A DNA stretch of 15,833 bases from Anaerolineae bacterium. GTDB lineage: Bacteria > Chloroflexota > Anaerolineae > Anaerolineales > E44-bin32. A model generated the notes under the pieces. That model had not been told where the DNA came from, did no database searches, and worked only from the letters and a program-made list of their open reading frames with translations. Shown piece by piece: positions 4,415-11,791 of the stretch. The position numbers and the translations under genes are program-made. Every line of letters starts with the position of its first letter. Positions within the stretch are counted from its first letter, which is position 1. The DNA lies in contig JAUVOZ010000029.1 of NCBI GenBank assembly GCA_030598885.1, positions 1-15,833 of the forward strand, in the 5' to 3' direction.

Positions 4415-7039
4415 ATGGCAACAAGCGGAAAATCGGATTATGTGATTATCGTCACCGGCGACGTCACCATGGATTGGAACATCGCACAAGAACACGATCG
4501 CGATGGCAAGAAGTGGAATGTTGATCGCTGTTCGCGTGTGTGGTGGCAGCGTGGCGGCGCCGCGCTGCAGGCGGATCTTCTCCGAGCCGTTTCCACCCCT
4601 CTCGAAGGATCGAGTGAACTAGTCCTTCAAATTCATGAGCCGGCGACACCGCAGGTGCCGGTCCAACATGGCGACCCGCGCTTCAACCATTACTACACGT
4701 TGTGGTCGCCCTACGAATCGGGGAAGGTGAAAGTCTGGCGCGTCGATCATTTCCTCGGCTTGGATCGCTGCCCGAGCGATGACCCAGATACAGACAATTC
4801 ATGGCACTTCGTCGTGGGCGACACGCCGGATGCCGACCTGGTCATCCTGGACGATGCCGGGTTGGGTTTTCGCGACAACCCGGAACTCTGGCCTCAGGCT
4901 ATCCAAGATCCCTCCCGCAGGCCATGGATCATCCTCAAGATGGCCAAGCCCGTTGCGCGGGGGCCGCTGTGGAATCATTTGCTCGAGCATTTCACAGACC
5001 GGCTTATCACCATCACGACAATCGACGACCTGCGCCAGACGGAAGTCCAGATCAGTCGTCAGCTCTCCTGGGAGCGGACGGCGCAAGATGTCGTATGGGA
5101 ACTCACGCACAACCCACGGGTGAATGCGCTTTCACGCTGCGCCCACGCCATCGTGTCCATGAACGCTGCCGGATCGATCATACTATCCGCAAGTCCGGAT
5201 AACCCGCAGCAGGCTACGCTTCTCTTTGATTCCCGAGCAATGGAGGGTGACTGGGAGCGGAGTGTACCCGGCTACATCTTCGGCTACACATCCTGCCTCA
5301 CCGTTGCGATTGCCCGACAGGTGCTGCTCGATCCCGCCGCACCCGATCTTCATGCGGGGCTTCAAGCCGGAGTACACGCCATGCGCACGCTGCACATCGA
5401 GGGCTACGGTATCCCGGATACCAGCCCTGAGGATGCGCAGCTTCGGTTCCCATTGGAGAAGGTGGCGCAGGCATTGACTGAGAACGCCACCCCACTCTCG
5501 ACAGCTCTCATTCAAGACCCCGTCCAAAACCTGTTGGCCGTTCCTGAGATTGAAACCCCGCACGTCGCCCGCGGTTTCTGGACCATCCTCGAGGATCGCT
5601 ACACGGGATCGCTGAGCGAGCTCGCCCAGCGGATTGTCTTGAATGGCTATCAAGCAGCCCTGAAAGACGTGCCGATTGGAAAATTCGGTGCCCTCGTCAC
5701 GGTGGACCGGCGTGAGATCGAAGCGCTGCACAGCATGCAAAGCCTCATCTTCGAATACGCGGAGCGTCCACAGAAACGCCCGCTCACGATCGCCGTCTTC
5801 GGCCCGCCGGGTTCCGGAAAATCCTTCGCAGTCAAGCAGATCGCCAAGAACGCCCGCCCGGGTGAGATCGCAGTGCTCAGCTTCAACATCTCACAGTTCG
5901 GTCACCCTGATGATCTCCTGGATGCCCTGCACCAGGTGCGCGATGTCGGCCTATCGGGCAACTTGCCGCTCGTCTTCTGGGACGAGTTCGACACACCTCT
6001 GGATGAGACTCGGTTGGGCTGGCTACGCTATTTCCTTGCGCCGATGCAGGATGGCGCCTTCCAGGAAGGCCAGATCACCCACCCCATCGGGCGTGCCATC
6101 TTCGTCTTCGCCGGTGGTACGAGCCACCGCATGCAGGAGTTCGGCGCTGATCTCGAAGAGAGCGAAGCCCGCGCGGTGAAACTTCCGGATTTCATCAGCC
6201 GACTGAAAGGCTACCTGAACGTGCTTGGTCCCAATCCAATCACGGGTGAGACGGACCCTTACTACATTATCCGCCGTGCCTTGATCCTGCGCGTGCTCTT
6301 CGAACTCAACGTGCCCCAGATTATCCACGAGGATGGCGGCGTTCGGCGGGTGGATATCGACCGAGGCATCCTGCGCGCCTTCCTCGAAACTCGGCGCTAT
6401 AAGCATGGCGTGCGCTCGATCGAGACTATCCTCACCATGAGCATGCTGGCCGGTCAGCACTCCTTCGAACGCTCGAACCTTCCACCCGAGAATCAATTGA
6501 ACCTGCATGTGGACGGTCTCGAGTTCCTCTCCCTTGTGCAGCAGATGAACCTGCAAGGGGAGCTTCTGGAGAAGTTGGCTGAGGCGGCCCACGAAGTCTT
6601 CTGTGAGGGACTCATCGCCTGGGGATACCAGTACGGCCCTGATACAGATGAAGCGAAGAAAACCCACCGCGAATTACTTCCCTTCGCAGAACTCTCAGAG
6701 GACATCAAAGAAAGCAACCGGAACAACGTTCGGGATATCCCCAACAAACTGACTATGGTGGGGTACGTCATGGTACCTGCCCGCAGCAATGAGCCGCCTT
6801 TCGACTTCCCAGGGAGCGATCTCGAGTTGTTGGCGAGATTGGAGCACGAGCGCTGGATGAGGGAGAAGCTCGAGGCCGGATGGTCCCATGCAGCCGTGAC
6901 GGATAAGGCTGCAAAGCTGCACCAGGCCTTGGTGGATTGGGAGCAGCTTCCGGAGAGTGAGAAAGAAAAGGACCGGGAGATGGTGCGCGGCATCCCCCGT
7001 ATCTTGGCGAAGGCCGGGTACGCGATTGTGAAGTCTTAG
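4415..7039 (+). CDS. PfkB-like + AAA ATPase + tandem RyR-domain protein
   Basis: An 874-residue multidomain protein, predicted cytoplasmic. Residues about 5-305 resemble the ribokinase/PfkB fold: it starts DYVIIVTGDVTMD, has DADLVILDDAGLGFRD (139-154) like the PfkB DxGKG strand, then AHAIVSMNAAGSIIL (243-257) and GYIFGYTSCL (286-295), where PfkB kinases carry GAGD. The catalytic Asp is missing, so kinase activity is unlikely. Residues about 455-690 are an AAA-type ATPase with Walker A GPPGSGKS (463-470), Walker B LPLVFWDEFD (517-526), a sensor-1-like IFVFAGGTS (562-570), a candidate arginine finger in ISRLKG and sensor-2-like HGVRSIE (664-670). Two RyR repeats end the protein: 722-788 (HE...GYQYGPD...KKTHRELLPF) and 802-872 (LEHERW...GWSHA...EKEKDR...GYAIV). 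The ATPase probably works as an oligomeric machine or switch gated by a ligand on the RyR domains. It is the first gene of a three-gene same-strand cassette; the next gene starts 21 nt downstream. Domain calls are by motif; the PfkB-like call is the least certain. Confidence 0.8.
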   Translation: MATSGKSDYVIIVTGDVTMDWNIAQEHDRDGKKWNVDRCSRVWWQRGGAALQADLLRAVSTPLEGSSELVLQIHEPATPQVPVQHGDPRFNHYYTLWSPYESGKVKVWRVDHFLGLDRCPSDDPDTDNSWHFVVGDTPDADLVILDDAGLGFRDNPELWPQAIQDPSRRPWIILKMAKPVARGPLWNHLLEHFTDRLITITTIDDLRQTEVQISRQLSWERTAQDVVWELTHNPRVNALSRCAHAIVSMNAAGSIILSASPDNPQQATLLFDSRAMEGDWERSVPGYIFGYTSCLTVAIARQVLLDPAAPDLHAGLQAGVHAMRTLHIEGYGIPDTSPEDAQLRFPLEKVAQALTENATPLSTALIQDPVQNLLAVPEIETPHVARGFWTILEDRYTGSLSELAQRIVLNGYQAALKDVPIGKFGALVTVDRREIEALHSMQSLIFEYAERPQKRPLTIAVFGPPGSGKSFAVKQIAKNARPGEIAVLSFNISQFGHPDDLLDALHQVRDVGLSGNLPLVFWDEFDTPLDETRLGWLRYFLAPMQDGAFQEGQITHPIGRAIFVFAGGTSHRMQEFGADLEESEARAVKLPDFISRLKGYLNVLGPNPITGETDPYYIIRRALILRVLFELNVPQIIHEDGGVRRVDIDRGILRAFLETRRYKHGVRSIETILTMSMLAGQHSFERSNLPPENQLNLHVDGLEFLSLVQQMNLQGELLEKLAEAAHEVFCEGLIAWGYQYGPDTDEAKKTHRELLPFAELSEDIKESNRNNVRDIPNKLTMVGYVMVPARSNEPPFDFPGSDLELLARLEHERWMREKLEAGWSHAAVTDKAAKLHQALVDWEQLPESEKEKDREMVRGIPRILAKAGYAIVKS

Positions 7040-7060
7040 GATGGTACTGAGAGACACGGT

Positions 7061-7651
7061 ATGATGCCCAAGCCAAACGTGGAAGAACTCACCGTTGGAG
7101 TCACCGGCCATCGTCGCCTTGTAGATCCGAAGCGGATCGCACGCGATGTGAATGAAGCCCTCAGTATGATTCGTACCGCTTACCATTCGGAATGGGTGAC
7201 CCTGCTCTCACCGCTCGCAGAGGGCGCCGATCGGCTGGCTGTAAAACAATGGCTTCAACATCCCACCGTTCGACTGGTCGCATTGCTCCCGCTCCCCGCG
7301 GATGACTATATGGAGGATTTTAGTGGGCAGGAATCCCGGCGCGAATTCCGTGACCTTCTCCAGAAGGCGGATGAGATTATCATCTTGCCCACCTGCGCCG
7401 TACGCGACGAGGCCTACCTGAACGCCGGCCGATATATCGCCGAACACTGCGATGTACTGCTGGCCATTTGGAATGGACGATCGGCACGCGGGGTGGGTGG
7501 AACGGGAGATATCGTCCAACTAGCCCGGGAACGCGGCACCCCGCTGGCCTGGGTCTTCGCCAGCAATGGCAACGCCTTGGAGCAAACACCTAAGGAAACC
7601 TGCGAGCACGATATCAGCGTGCGGATCGAACGCTTTCCCACCCGAAGCTAA
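7061..7651 (+). CDS. SLOG-family nucleotide-binding protein
   Basis: A 196-residue Rossmann-like protein. TVGVTGHRRL (11-20) forms the first glycine-rich loop. LLSPLAEGADRLA (48-60) contains the EGAD segment typical of SLOG proteins (the superfamily of LOG, DprA and the TRPM N-terminal domain). ALLPLPADDYMEDF (74-87) and the late AEHCDVLLAIWNGR...GGTGDIV (127-151) complete the ligand pocket pattern. Members bind, and some cleave, nucleotides and their derivatives. In conflict-type operons they are predicted to make or sense nucleotide signals. Two in-frame ATGs open the gene (7061, 7064); the upstream purine-rich GAGAGACAC is only a weak ribosome binding site, so coupling with the preceding gene is likely. 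It is placed between two RyR-domain genes (21 and 20 nt gaps), arguing for one operon. Whether it acts as enzyme or sensor cannot be told. Confidence 0.82.
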   Translation: MMPKPNVEELTVGVTGHRRLVDPKRIARDVNEALSMIRTAYHSEWVTLLSPLAEGADRLAVKQWLQHPTVRLVALLPLPADDYMEDFSGQESRREFRDLLQKADEIIILPTCAVRDEAYLNAGRYIAEHCDVLLAIWNGRSARGVGGTGDIVQLARERGTPLAWVFASNGNALEQTPKETCEHDISVRIERFPTRS

Positions 7652-7671
7652 AATCACGTATAGGTTGAAGC

Positions 7672-9504
7672 ATGGCGGAAAAATCAATATCGCATCAGAC
7701 GAAGATAGACGATCCTCGCCCAAGTAGGTTTAGTTGGTGGAGATCCGGTCTGTATGCCCTCACCCGCGCGTTGCAAGGGCAGTCATGGATTCTCATCGGC
7801 GGTCTGTGGGTAGCCGCCCTCGCTCTCGGATATGTCGGGCTTCTCAGGTACAACGCAACGGTCGGGAACCCACAGACCGTAAAAGATCTTTTCTATCTTC
7901 TCCTGCAGTTGGTGACGCTCGAATCTGGCGCGGTTGTGGGCACTGTCCCATGGGAGCTCGAGATCGCACGCTTCACACTCCCCGCACTTGCTGCGATCAC
8001 AGCCGTCAAAGCCCTGGCCGTTCTCTTTCACGAGCAGGCCCAGTTATTTTCGCTACGTACCCTTCGGGATCACATCGTGATCTGCGGGCTCAGCCGTAAA
8101 GGTCTGCTGCTCACGAAGGGTTTCTTGGAATCAACCCAGCGCGTGGTTATCATCGAATTGGACGAAGATAACGATTTCATCGAGCAGTGCAAGGCGCGTG
8201 GTGCGATCGTACTAACCGGCGATGCCACCGATCGGTCAGTACTCGAGCAGGCCGCCATCCACCGAGCAAGATGCCTGATCGCGGTTTGTGATGACGACGG
8301 CATCAACGCTGAGATCGCCGTTCAAGCACAGGCTGTGGTTGCATCTAGGTCGCGTACCCCGCTGACCTGCATCGTGCACATCGTCGACCCTCAGCTTTGC
8401 GATCTCTTGCGAGAGAAGGAAATTGCCAGCGCTGAGTTTGATTCTCTCCGGCTCGAGCTCCTCAACATTTTCTTCCGCGGCGCAAAGTTGATGTGGGAGA
8501 GTTTCACCAACACTACAGGGAGGGCGATGCAAGCCGGGAGTCCGCCACATGTGCTCGTCGTCGGATTGGGAAAGCTGGGGGAGAACCTGGTCATCCATGC
8601 CGCCCAGACCTGGCAGATGACGGATCCATATCCAGATGGGAGATTGCGGGTCACGGTTGTTGACCGCGAGGCGGATTGGAAATGTGAGGCTCTGACGGTC
8701 CGTTATCCACAGCTCCTGAGACATTGTGAATTGAACCCTTATGCACTGGACGTCAAGTCGCCCGAGTTCTACACTGCAACGTTTTTCAACCATCATCCAG
8801 GCGAAGTTGATCTCGACGCGGCGTTCATCTGCCTTGACGACGACTCGCTTGGGTTGAGCGTGGGGCTGACTCTACTACGCCACCTGCGAGATTCGCAGAC
8901 TCCTATTTTCGTGCGTATGAAGGAGGACGCGGGCCTTGCGTCGCTGCTCCACACCGCGCCGGATAGCGAGAGCGCTTTTCGCAACCTGCATGCCTTCGGT
9001 CTGTTGGACCGTACCTGTACGCCAGACCTGCTGCTCGGTGGAACCCATGAGGTGATGGCGCGCGCGCTGCATGAGGAATATGTGCGCGGTCAGGGCGTAT
9101 TGGAGCCAGGCGAGACGGTTGCCGCGAGCACACGATCCTGGGACCAACTCCCCGATGGGATCAAAGAGGCCAACCGCCGTCAGGTCGATCACATCGGCGC
9201 CATGCTGAAGGCGGTCGGTTGTACGATCGCGCCGCTGATGGATTGGGGCGCCGAACTGTTCCATTTTTCCATGGATGAGATTGAGGTAATGGCGTGCATG
9301 GAGCACGAGCGCTGGTGTGAGGATCTGAAAATGAACGGCTGGAAGTACGCGCCCTGCGAAAAGGATGTCCAGAATAAAACACACCCTGATCTGCTCCCCT
9401 GGGAAGAACTGCCAGATACCGAGAAAGAGAAGAACCGCATACCTTCCCGAGAACTCCCCGGCCTTCTCGCCCGCGTGGGATTCAGAGTCGTTCGTGTGAA
9501 GTGA
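7672..9504 (+). CDS. Two-TM pore-like membrane protein with double RCK (TrkA-N) and RyR domains
   Basis: A 610-residue protein. Two hydrophobic helices (about 39-58 and 100-120) enclose a segment like a pore helix (PQTVKDLFYLLLQL, 67-80) followed by VTLESGAVVG where K+ channels have TVGYG. The topology copies a 2TM potassium channel but the selectivity filter is absent. Two Rossmann RCK/TrkA-N domains follow: DHIVICGLSRKG with acidic IIELDED (133-166) and PHVLVVGLGKLG with VTVVDRE (292-333). The C terminus has one degenerate RyR-like repeat (about 455-521, ALHEEYVR...SWDQLPDGIKEANR) and one canonical repeat (533-608, MEHERWCEDLKMNGWKYAP...KTHPDLLPWEELPDTEKEKNR). The RCK domains probably bind nucleotide or ions and RyR a signal ligand, with output through the membrane segment. 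It lies 20 nt after the SLOG gene. An inner-membrane ion-flux or membrane-perturbing effector is a reasonable but unproven role. Confidence 0.85.
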   Translation: MAEKSISHQTKIDDPRPSRFSWWRSGLYALTRALQGQSWILIGGLWVAALALGYVGLLRYNATVGNPQTVKDLFYLLLQLVTLESGAVVGTVPWELEIARFTLPALAAITAVKALAVLFHEQAQLFSLRTLRDHIVICGLSRKGLLLTKGFLESTQRVVIIELDEDNDFIEQCKARGAIVLTGDATDRSVLEQAAIHRARCLIAVCDDDGINAEIAVQAQAVVASRSRTPLTCIVHIVDPQLCDLLREKEIASAEFDSLRLELLNIFFRGAKLMWESFTNTTGRAMQAGSPPHVLVVGLGKLGENLVIHAAQTWQMTDPYPDGRLRVTVVDREADWKCEALTVRYPQLLRHCELNPYALDVKSPEFYTATFFNHHPGEVDLDAAFICLDDDSLGLSVGLTLLRHLRDSQTPIFVRMKEDAGLASLLHTAPDSESAFRNLHAFGLLDRTCTPDLLLGGTHEVMARALHEEYVRGQGVLEPGETVAASTRSWDQLPDGIKEANRRQVDHIGAMLKAVGCTIAPLMDWGAELFHFSMDEIEVMACMEHERWCEDLKMNGWKYAPCEKDVQNKTHPDLLPWEELPDTEKEKNRIPSRELPGLLARVGFRVVRVK

Positions 9505-9555
9505 CCGACCCTGTCTACCGAGGATCGCGCGCCCACTCCCATCTATGAAATGTGG

Positions 9556-9615
9556 CTATTTTGGTGCGCTCCAGCAGACGTATGTCCCTCGAGGTTTGTT
9601 GTCTTTAGCAAACAA
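9556..9615 (-). pseudogene. Truncated 5' remnant of the DUF123 gene
   Basis: On the minus strand a TTG at 9615 opens a 20-codon frame whose start (LFAKDNKPRGTY) matches the intact DUF123 protein (FGKDNKPRGTY) at all but one residue. It then shifts out of homology and stops at TAG 9558-9556. The upstream ribosome binding site and spacer are also conserved. It is a leftover of gene duplication or disruption, not an expressed gene. Confidence 0.75.
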
Positions 9616-9680
9616 CTCTAAATTCCCTTCCTTGCACTTGTTCTTGTGTGGTCATACATATCAAGGAGCAACCATTCATG
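9573..9680. repeat. Right copy of ~110 bp direct repeat flanking the cassette
   Basis: This copy matches 3851-3960 in the same orientation. Its right edge is the stop codon (TGA, 9678-9676) of the lipoprotein gene, its left edge falls about 60-70 nt beyond the stop of the third cassette gene. No tRNA gene, integrase or transposase is present, so the repeat is not an obvious att site of a known element type. Confidence 0.85.
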
Positions 9681-10527
9681 GATTGCAGATACGGCCTAGA
9701 GCGGTCTCTGCGTGAGCCATTGCCGCTTCGCGTTGAGTGGGGGTGAGCAAGCTAGGAGGTGTATGCTCAGCCATCCATAGGAAGAGATAATACTGAACTC
9801 CCCAGGCGCCCATCTCCTCAAGAGTCGCATCGTCAGAATTTCCGCATGTGTGACCGCCGATCTCGGCGTGCCGTGCTTCATGCACGATCAACCCGACTAA
9901 ACTCATCAACCCGATGCCGGATTGAGGGTCATACCAGTAGGCATATGAAGGTTGGCTGAGCAGGTCCGCCTTGAGTACGATCCGGTTTTGACCATCACAG
10001 CAATAACTGATATCGGTTGTGGTGAGGACTACGCCCGAGATCGCACCCCGCAGCCAGTCGTAGAGAGAGTAGGAAGTCCAGGGGAGGGGTTGGTCAAAGT
10101 ACAGCGCAGACATGGCGCGCAGCGCCTGATAGATAGCCAATTGGTGGTTGGCGTCCTCACACGCGAAAGGAGGCAAACCGACTGCTGGATCAAAGAAAAT
10201 GTCGAAATCAGTCTGAAAGCGTTCGATCTCCTCCGCGGTGGGGCAGGTGGCTAACATATCGTCCAGACTTCCCACCGGCGTCGGTGGAATGGAGGTAGGT
10301 GGTGGGGCTGGTGTCCGTTCGACAGCCGAGGTCGGGTTGGGGTGGGCTGTTCTGATCGGTGATGAGGGTATGGATGTGCGAGTAGACGCTGCGGGGGGCG
10401 ACATCAGGTCTGTCGCCCTTTGGGAATCGGATGGTGTCACAGCGAGCGATGGAAGGTTGCAGGCGAAATTTATTAGTAGCAGGATTGTTAGTAAAGGAAG
10501 AGAAGATCGTCGATGTCTACTGGGCAT
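9676..10527 (-). CDS. Predicted lipoprotein with HEARH metallopeptidase-like motif
   Basis: A 283-residue protein. The basic start followed by SLPLLTILLLINFAC gives a signal peptide with the likely lipid-anchored cysteine at C23; the bases before it (NFA) fit the lipobox only loosely. A Pro/Ser/Thr-rich linker (about 42-87) leads to a globular domain (88-283) containing LIVHEARHAEIGGHTCG (213-229; HExxH at 216-220) and LEEMGAWGVQYY (236-247) with a possible third ligand. This pattern suggests a zinc-dependent hydrolase at the cell surface, but no family is recognised. Six cysteines in the domain could form disulfides. A good AGGAGAAG ribosome binding site precedes the ATG. Its stop codon lies in the direct repeat, so before cassette insertion it was probably followed directly by the DUF123 gene. 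Confidence 0.75.
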   Translation of the reverse strand: MPSRHRRSSLPLLTILLLINFACNLPSLAVTPSDSQRATDLMSPPAASTRTSIPSSPIRTAHPNPTSAVERTPAPPPTSIPPTPVGSLDDMLATCPTAEEIERFQTDFDIFFDPAVGLPPFACEDANHQLAIYQALRAMSALYFDQPLPWTSYSLYDWLRGAISGVVLTTTDISYCCDGQNRIVLKADLLSQPSYAYWYDPQSGIGLMSLVGLIVHEARHAEIGGHTCGNSDDATLEEMGAWGVQYYLFLWMAEHTPPSLLTPTQREAAMAHAETALGRICNP

Positions 10528-10677
10528 GATTCTTCTCCTAATAGATAAGAATATCTTTTCCGATCATGACCCTAAAAAATCGTTCTACATTGCATTTAGG
10601 CTTCTCTTCAGTGCAGTGGTTAAGTCGTCCCTGGCGGTTTTCCTTCAAGCAGCCTGAGCATGATGAAGAATCTAACC
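10528..10677. other. 150-nt gap between DUF429 and lipoprotein genes
   Basis: Nothing beyond the lipoprotein gene's ribosome binding site (revcomp AGGAGAAG, just upstream of 10527) is recognised. TATTCT on the minus strand about 20 nt upstream could be a -10 but has no matching -35. Confidence 0.3.
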
Positions 10678-11418
10678 TTATGGAACGTATGGATTGGCGA
10701 TCCATCCTTCGAGCACGATCCCTTCATCCGTCAGAAGAGGATCGATTCCGGAGAGGATCACCCTCTCTGGATCGCCATTGGCGATCGCTCGACCAGCGGG
10801 GAGGACGACGGCTGCCTGGAGTTCGTCATGGGTGAGGGGGTCGGGAAGTTTCAGGCCGGTAACAATGCTTAGGTTGCATCGCCAAGTAGTGAGTTGATCA
10901 GATGTGGTTTTAGCTTTAGCGGGTAGCTTAGGCAGCCCGAGGGTTTTCCAAGCGGAGGTAGGGAAAGATTCTACCAGCCAGCGCATTCCAGGTCGTTCGG
11001 TCCAGTCCGCCGTGAGAAGTTCCCATCCCTGGTCGAGACGTAGATGTTGGAAGAGGTCAATCGAGAATTGGATGTAAGCGAGGTAGGTGCGAGGTTTGGT
11101 CGTACCAACAACTCCGGTCTTGCCTGGCGTGTTCAGGACTCGCTCGCAAAGGCGCATGTGCTCAATCTGCGAATGGGGGTATCTCCACCCCTGTGGACCG
11201 TCAAGCAGCAGAACTGATACCCTTTCCTTTTCGCAGAACATGGCTAGGGCAGCCGCAAAATCGCTCGGTGAGGGAGTACCGGATAAGCCCAGGTCGACCG
11301 CTTTTATAATCTGGACGTCCTCGGTACCGCTTTCCAGGTAGGCGATACCGTTGTCAGTGTAACGTCGGTGGGCAAGGTCCACGGAAAGTACAGCTCCTGG
11401 TTTCCTTTTAGTTGGCAT
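10678..11418 (-). CDS. DUF429 family protein (predicted RNase H-fold nuclease)
   Basis: A 246-residue protein with DUF429 hallmarks: LSVDLAHRRYTDNGIA (11-26) with an early Asp (D14), VLLLDGPQGWR (69-79) with D73, LVESFPTSAWKTLGLPKL (148-165) with E150, and THDELQAAVVLPAGR (196-210) with late acidic residues. The acidic positions follow the RNase H-like order, so a nuclease has been proposed for the family; the substrate is not known. The start is set by GAAGGAGATAG 5-6 nt before ATG. A TATACT (11445-11440, minus) could be the -10 of its promoter. The lipoprotein gene follows 150 nt downstream on the same strand. Confidence 0.82.
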   Translation of the reverse strand: MPTKRKPGAVLSVDLAHRRYTDNGIAYLESGTEDVQIIKAVDLGLSGTPSPSDFAAALAMFCEKERVSVLLLDGPQGWRYPHSQIEHMRLCERVLNTPGKTGVVGTTKPRTYLAYIQFSIDLFQHLRLDQGWELLTADWTERPGMRWLVESFPTSAWKTLGLPKLPAKAKTTSDQLTTWRCNLSIVTGLKLPDPLTHDELQAAVVLPAGRAIANGDPERVILSGIDPLLTDEGIVLEGWIANPYVP

Positions 11419-11695
11419 ATTCTATCTCCTTCAACCGGCAGTATAGCATTTGCTGGAGCGTATACCAGCCGTATGTTATCAGAATGAGTTTGTCGGATGA
11501 TGGTCGGTAGAAGATGTTATATTAGGTAATCCCCTTGTCATTACAGTCAGTGATGTGGACCAAACCTGACCGGTTGTATTCCAGGCTGTCCTCATGTAAG
11601 ATGGTCTCGGCAACTGAACAGAACTCACTAGCTATTTAGTGGTGAAGGCTGGCCTCATTGCGGTTAGTAGCTATACACTCACATCGTAGTCATTA
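11419..11695. other. Intergenic region without a recognised gene
   Basis: About 280 nt between the divergent DUF429 and membrane-protein genes. I see the ribosome binding site and a possible TATACT box of the DUF429 gene at the left edge and no convincing coding frame or RNA gene in the rest. Because a terminator-like hairpin follows at 11696 on the plus strand, a short unannotated transcript in this gap is possible. Confidence 0.3.
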
Positions 11696-11731
11696 AGCCC
11701 GACATCGCATGAGGTCGGGCTGAATTATTTT
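11696..11731 (+). terminator. Hairpin terminator-like structure
   Basis: AGCCCGAC (11696-11703) pairs with GTCGGGCT (11714-11721), an 8-bp stem with two more pairs inside the loop, followed by GAATTATTTT. It reads best as a terminator on the plus strand, although no plus-strand gene precedes it within 2 kb, so it may end a small RNA or isolate the downstream gene. Confidence 0.55.
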
Positions 11732-11791
11732 AAGTATCAACCAGTATTACCAGCCGGGTGGCAACCTAAGTGAATTCGAAAGGAAAAAAAG

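Noticed and set aside
4415..5330. Calling the N-terminal domain an active PfkB kinase
   Set aside because: The GAGD-type catalytic loop is replaced by GYTSC; no catalytic base is seen.
6023..6667. 214-codon minus-strand open frame opposite the ATPase gene
   Set aside because: It is a shadow of the coding strand; the plus-strand frame has clear Walker and RyR motifs and the antisense frame has no recognisable domain.
8236..8796. 186-codon minus-strand open frame opposite the RCK domains
   Set aside because: Antisense shadow of a strongly supported gene.
7672..9504. Calling the membrane protein a potassium channel or Trk uptake regulator
   Set aside because: RCK domains are present but the TVGYG filter is missing and RyR repeats are added, so the standard name would mislead.
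3851..9680. Classical IS element or tRNA-integrated island
   Set aside because: No transposase, integrase or terminal inverted repeats are seen, and the direct repeats lie at a protein gene start rather than at a tRNA end.
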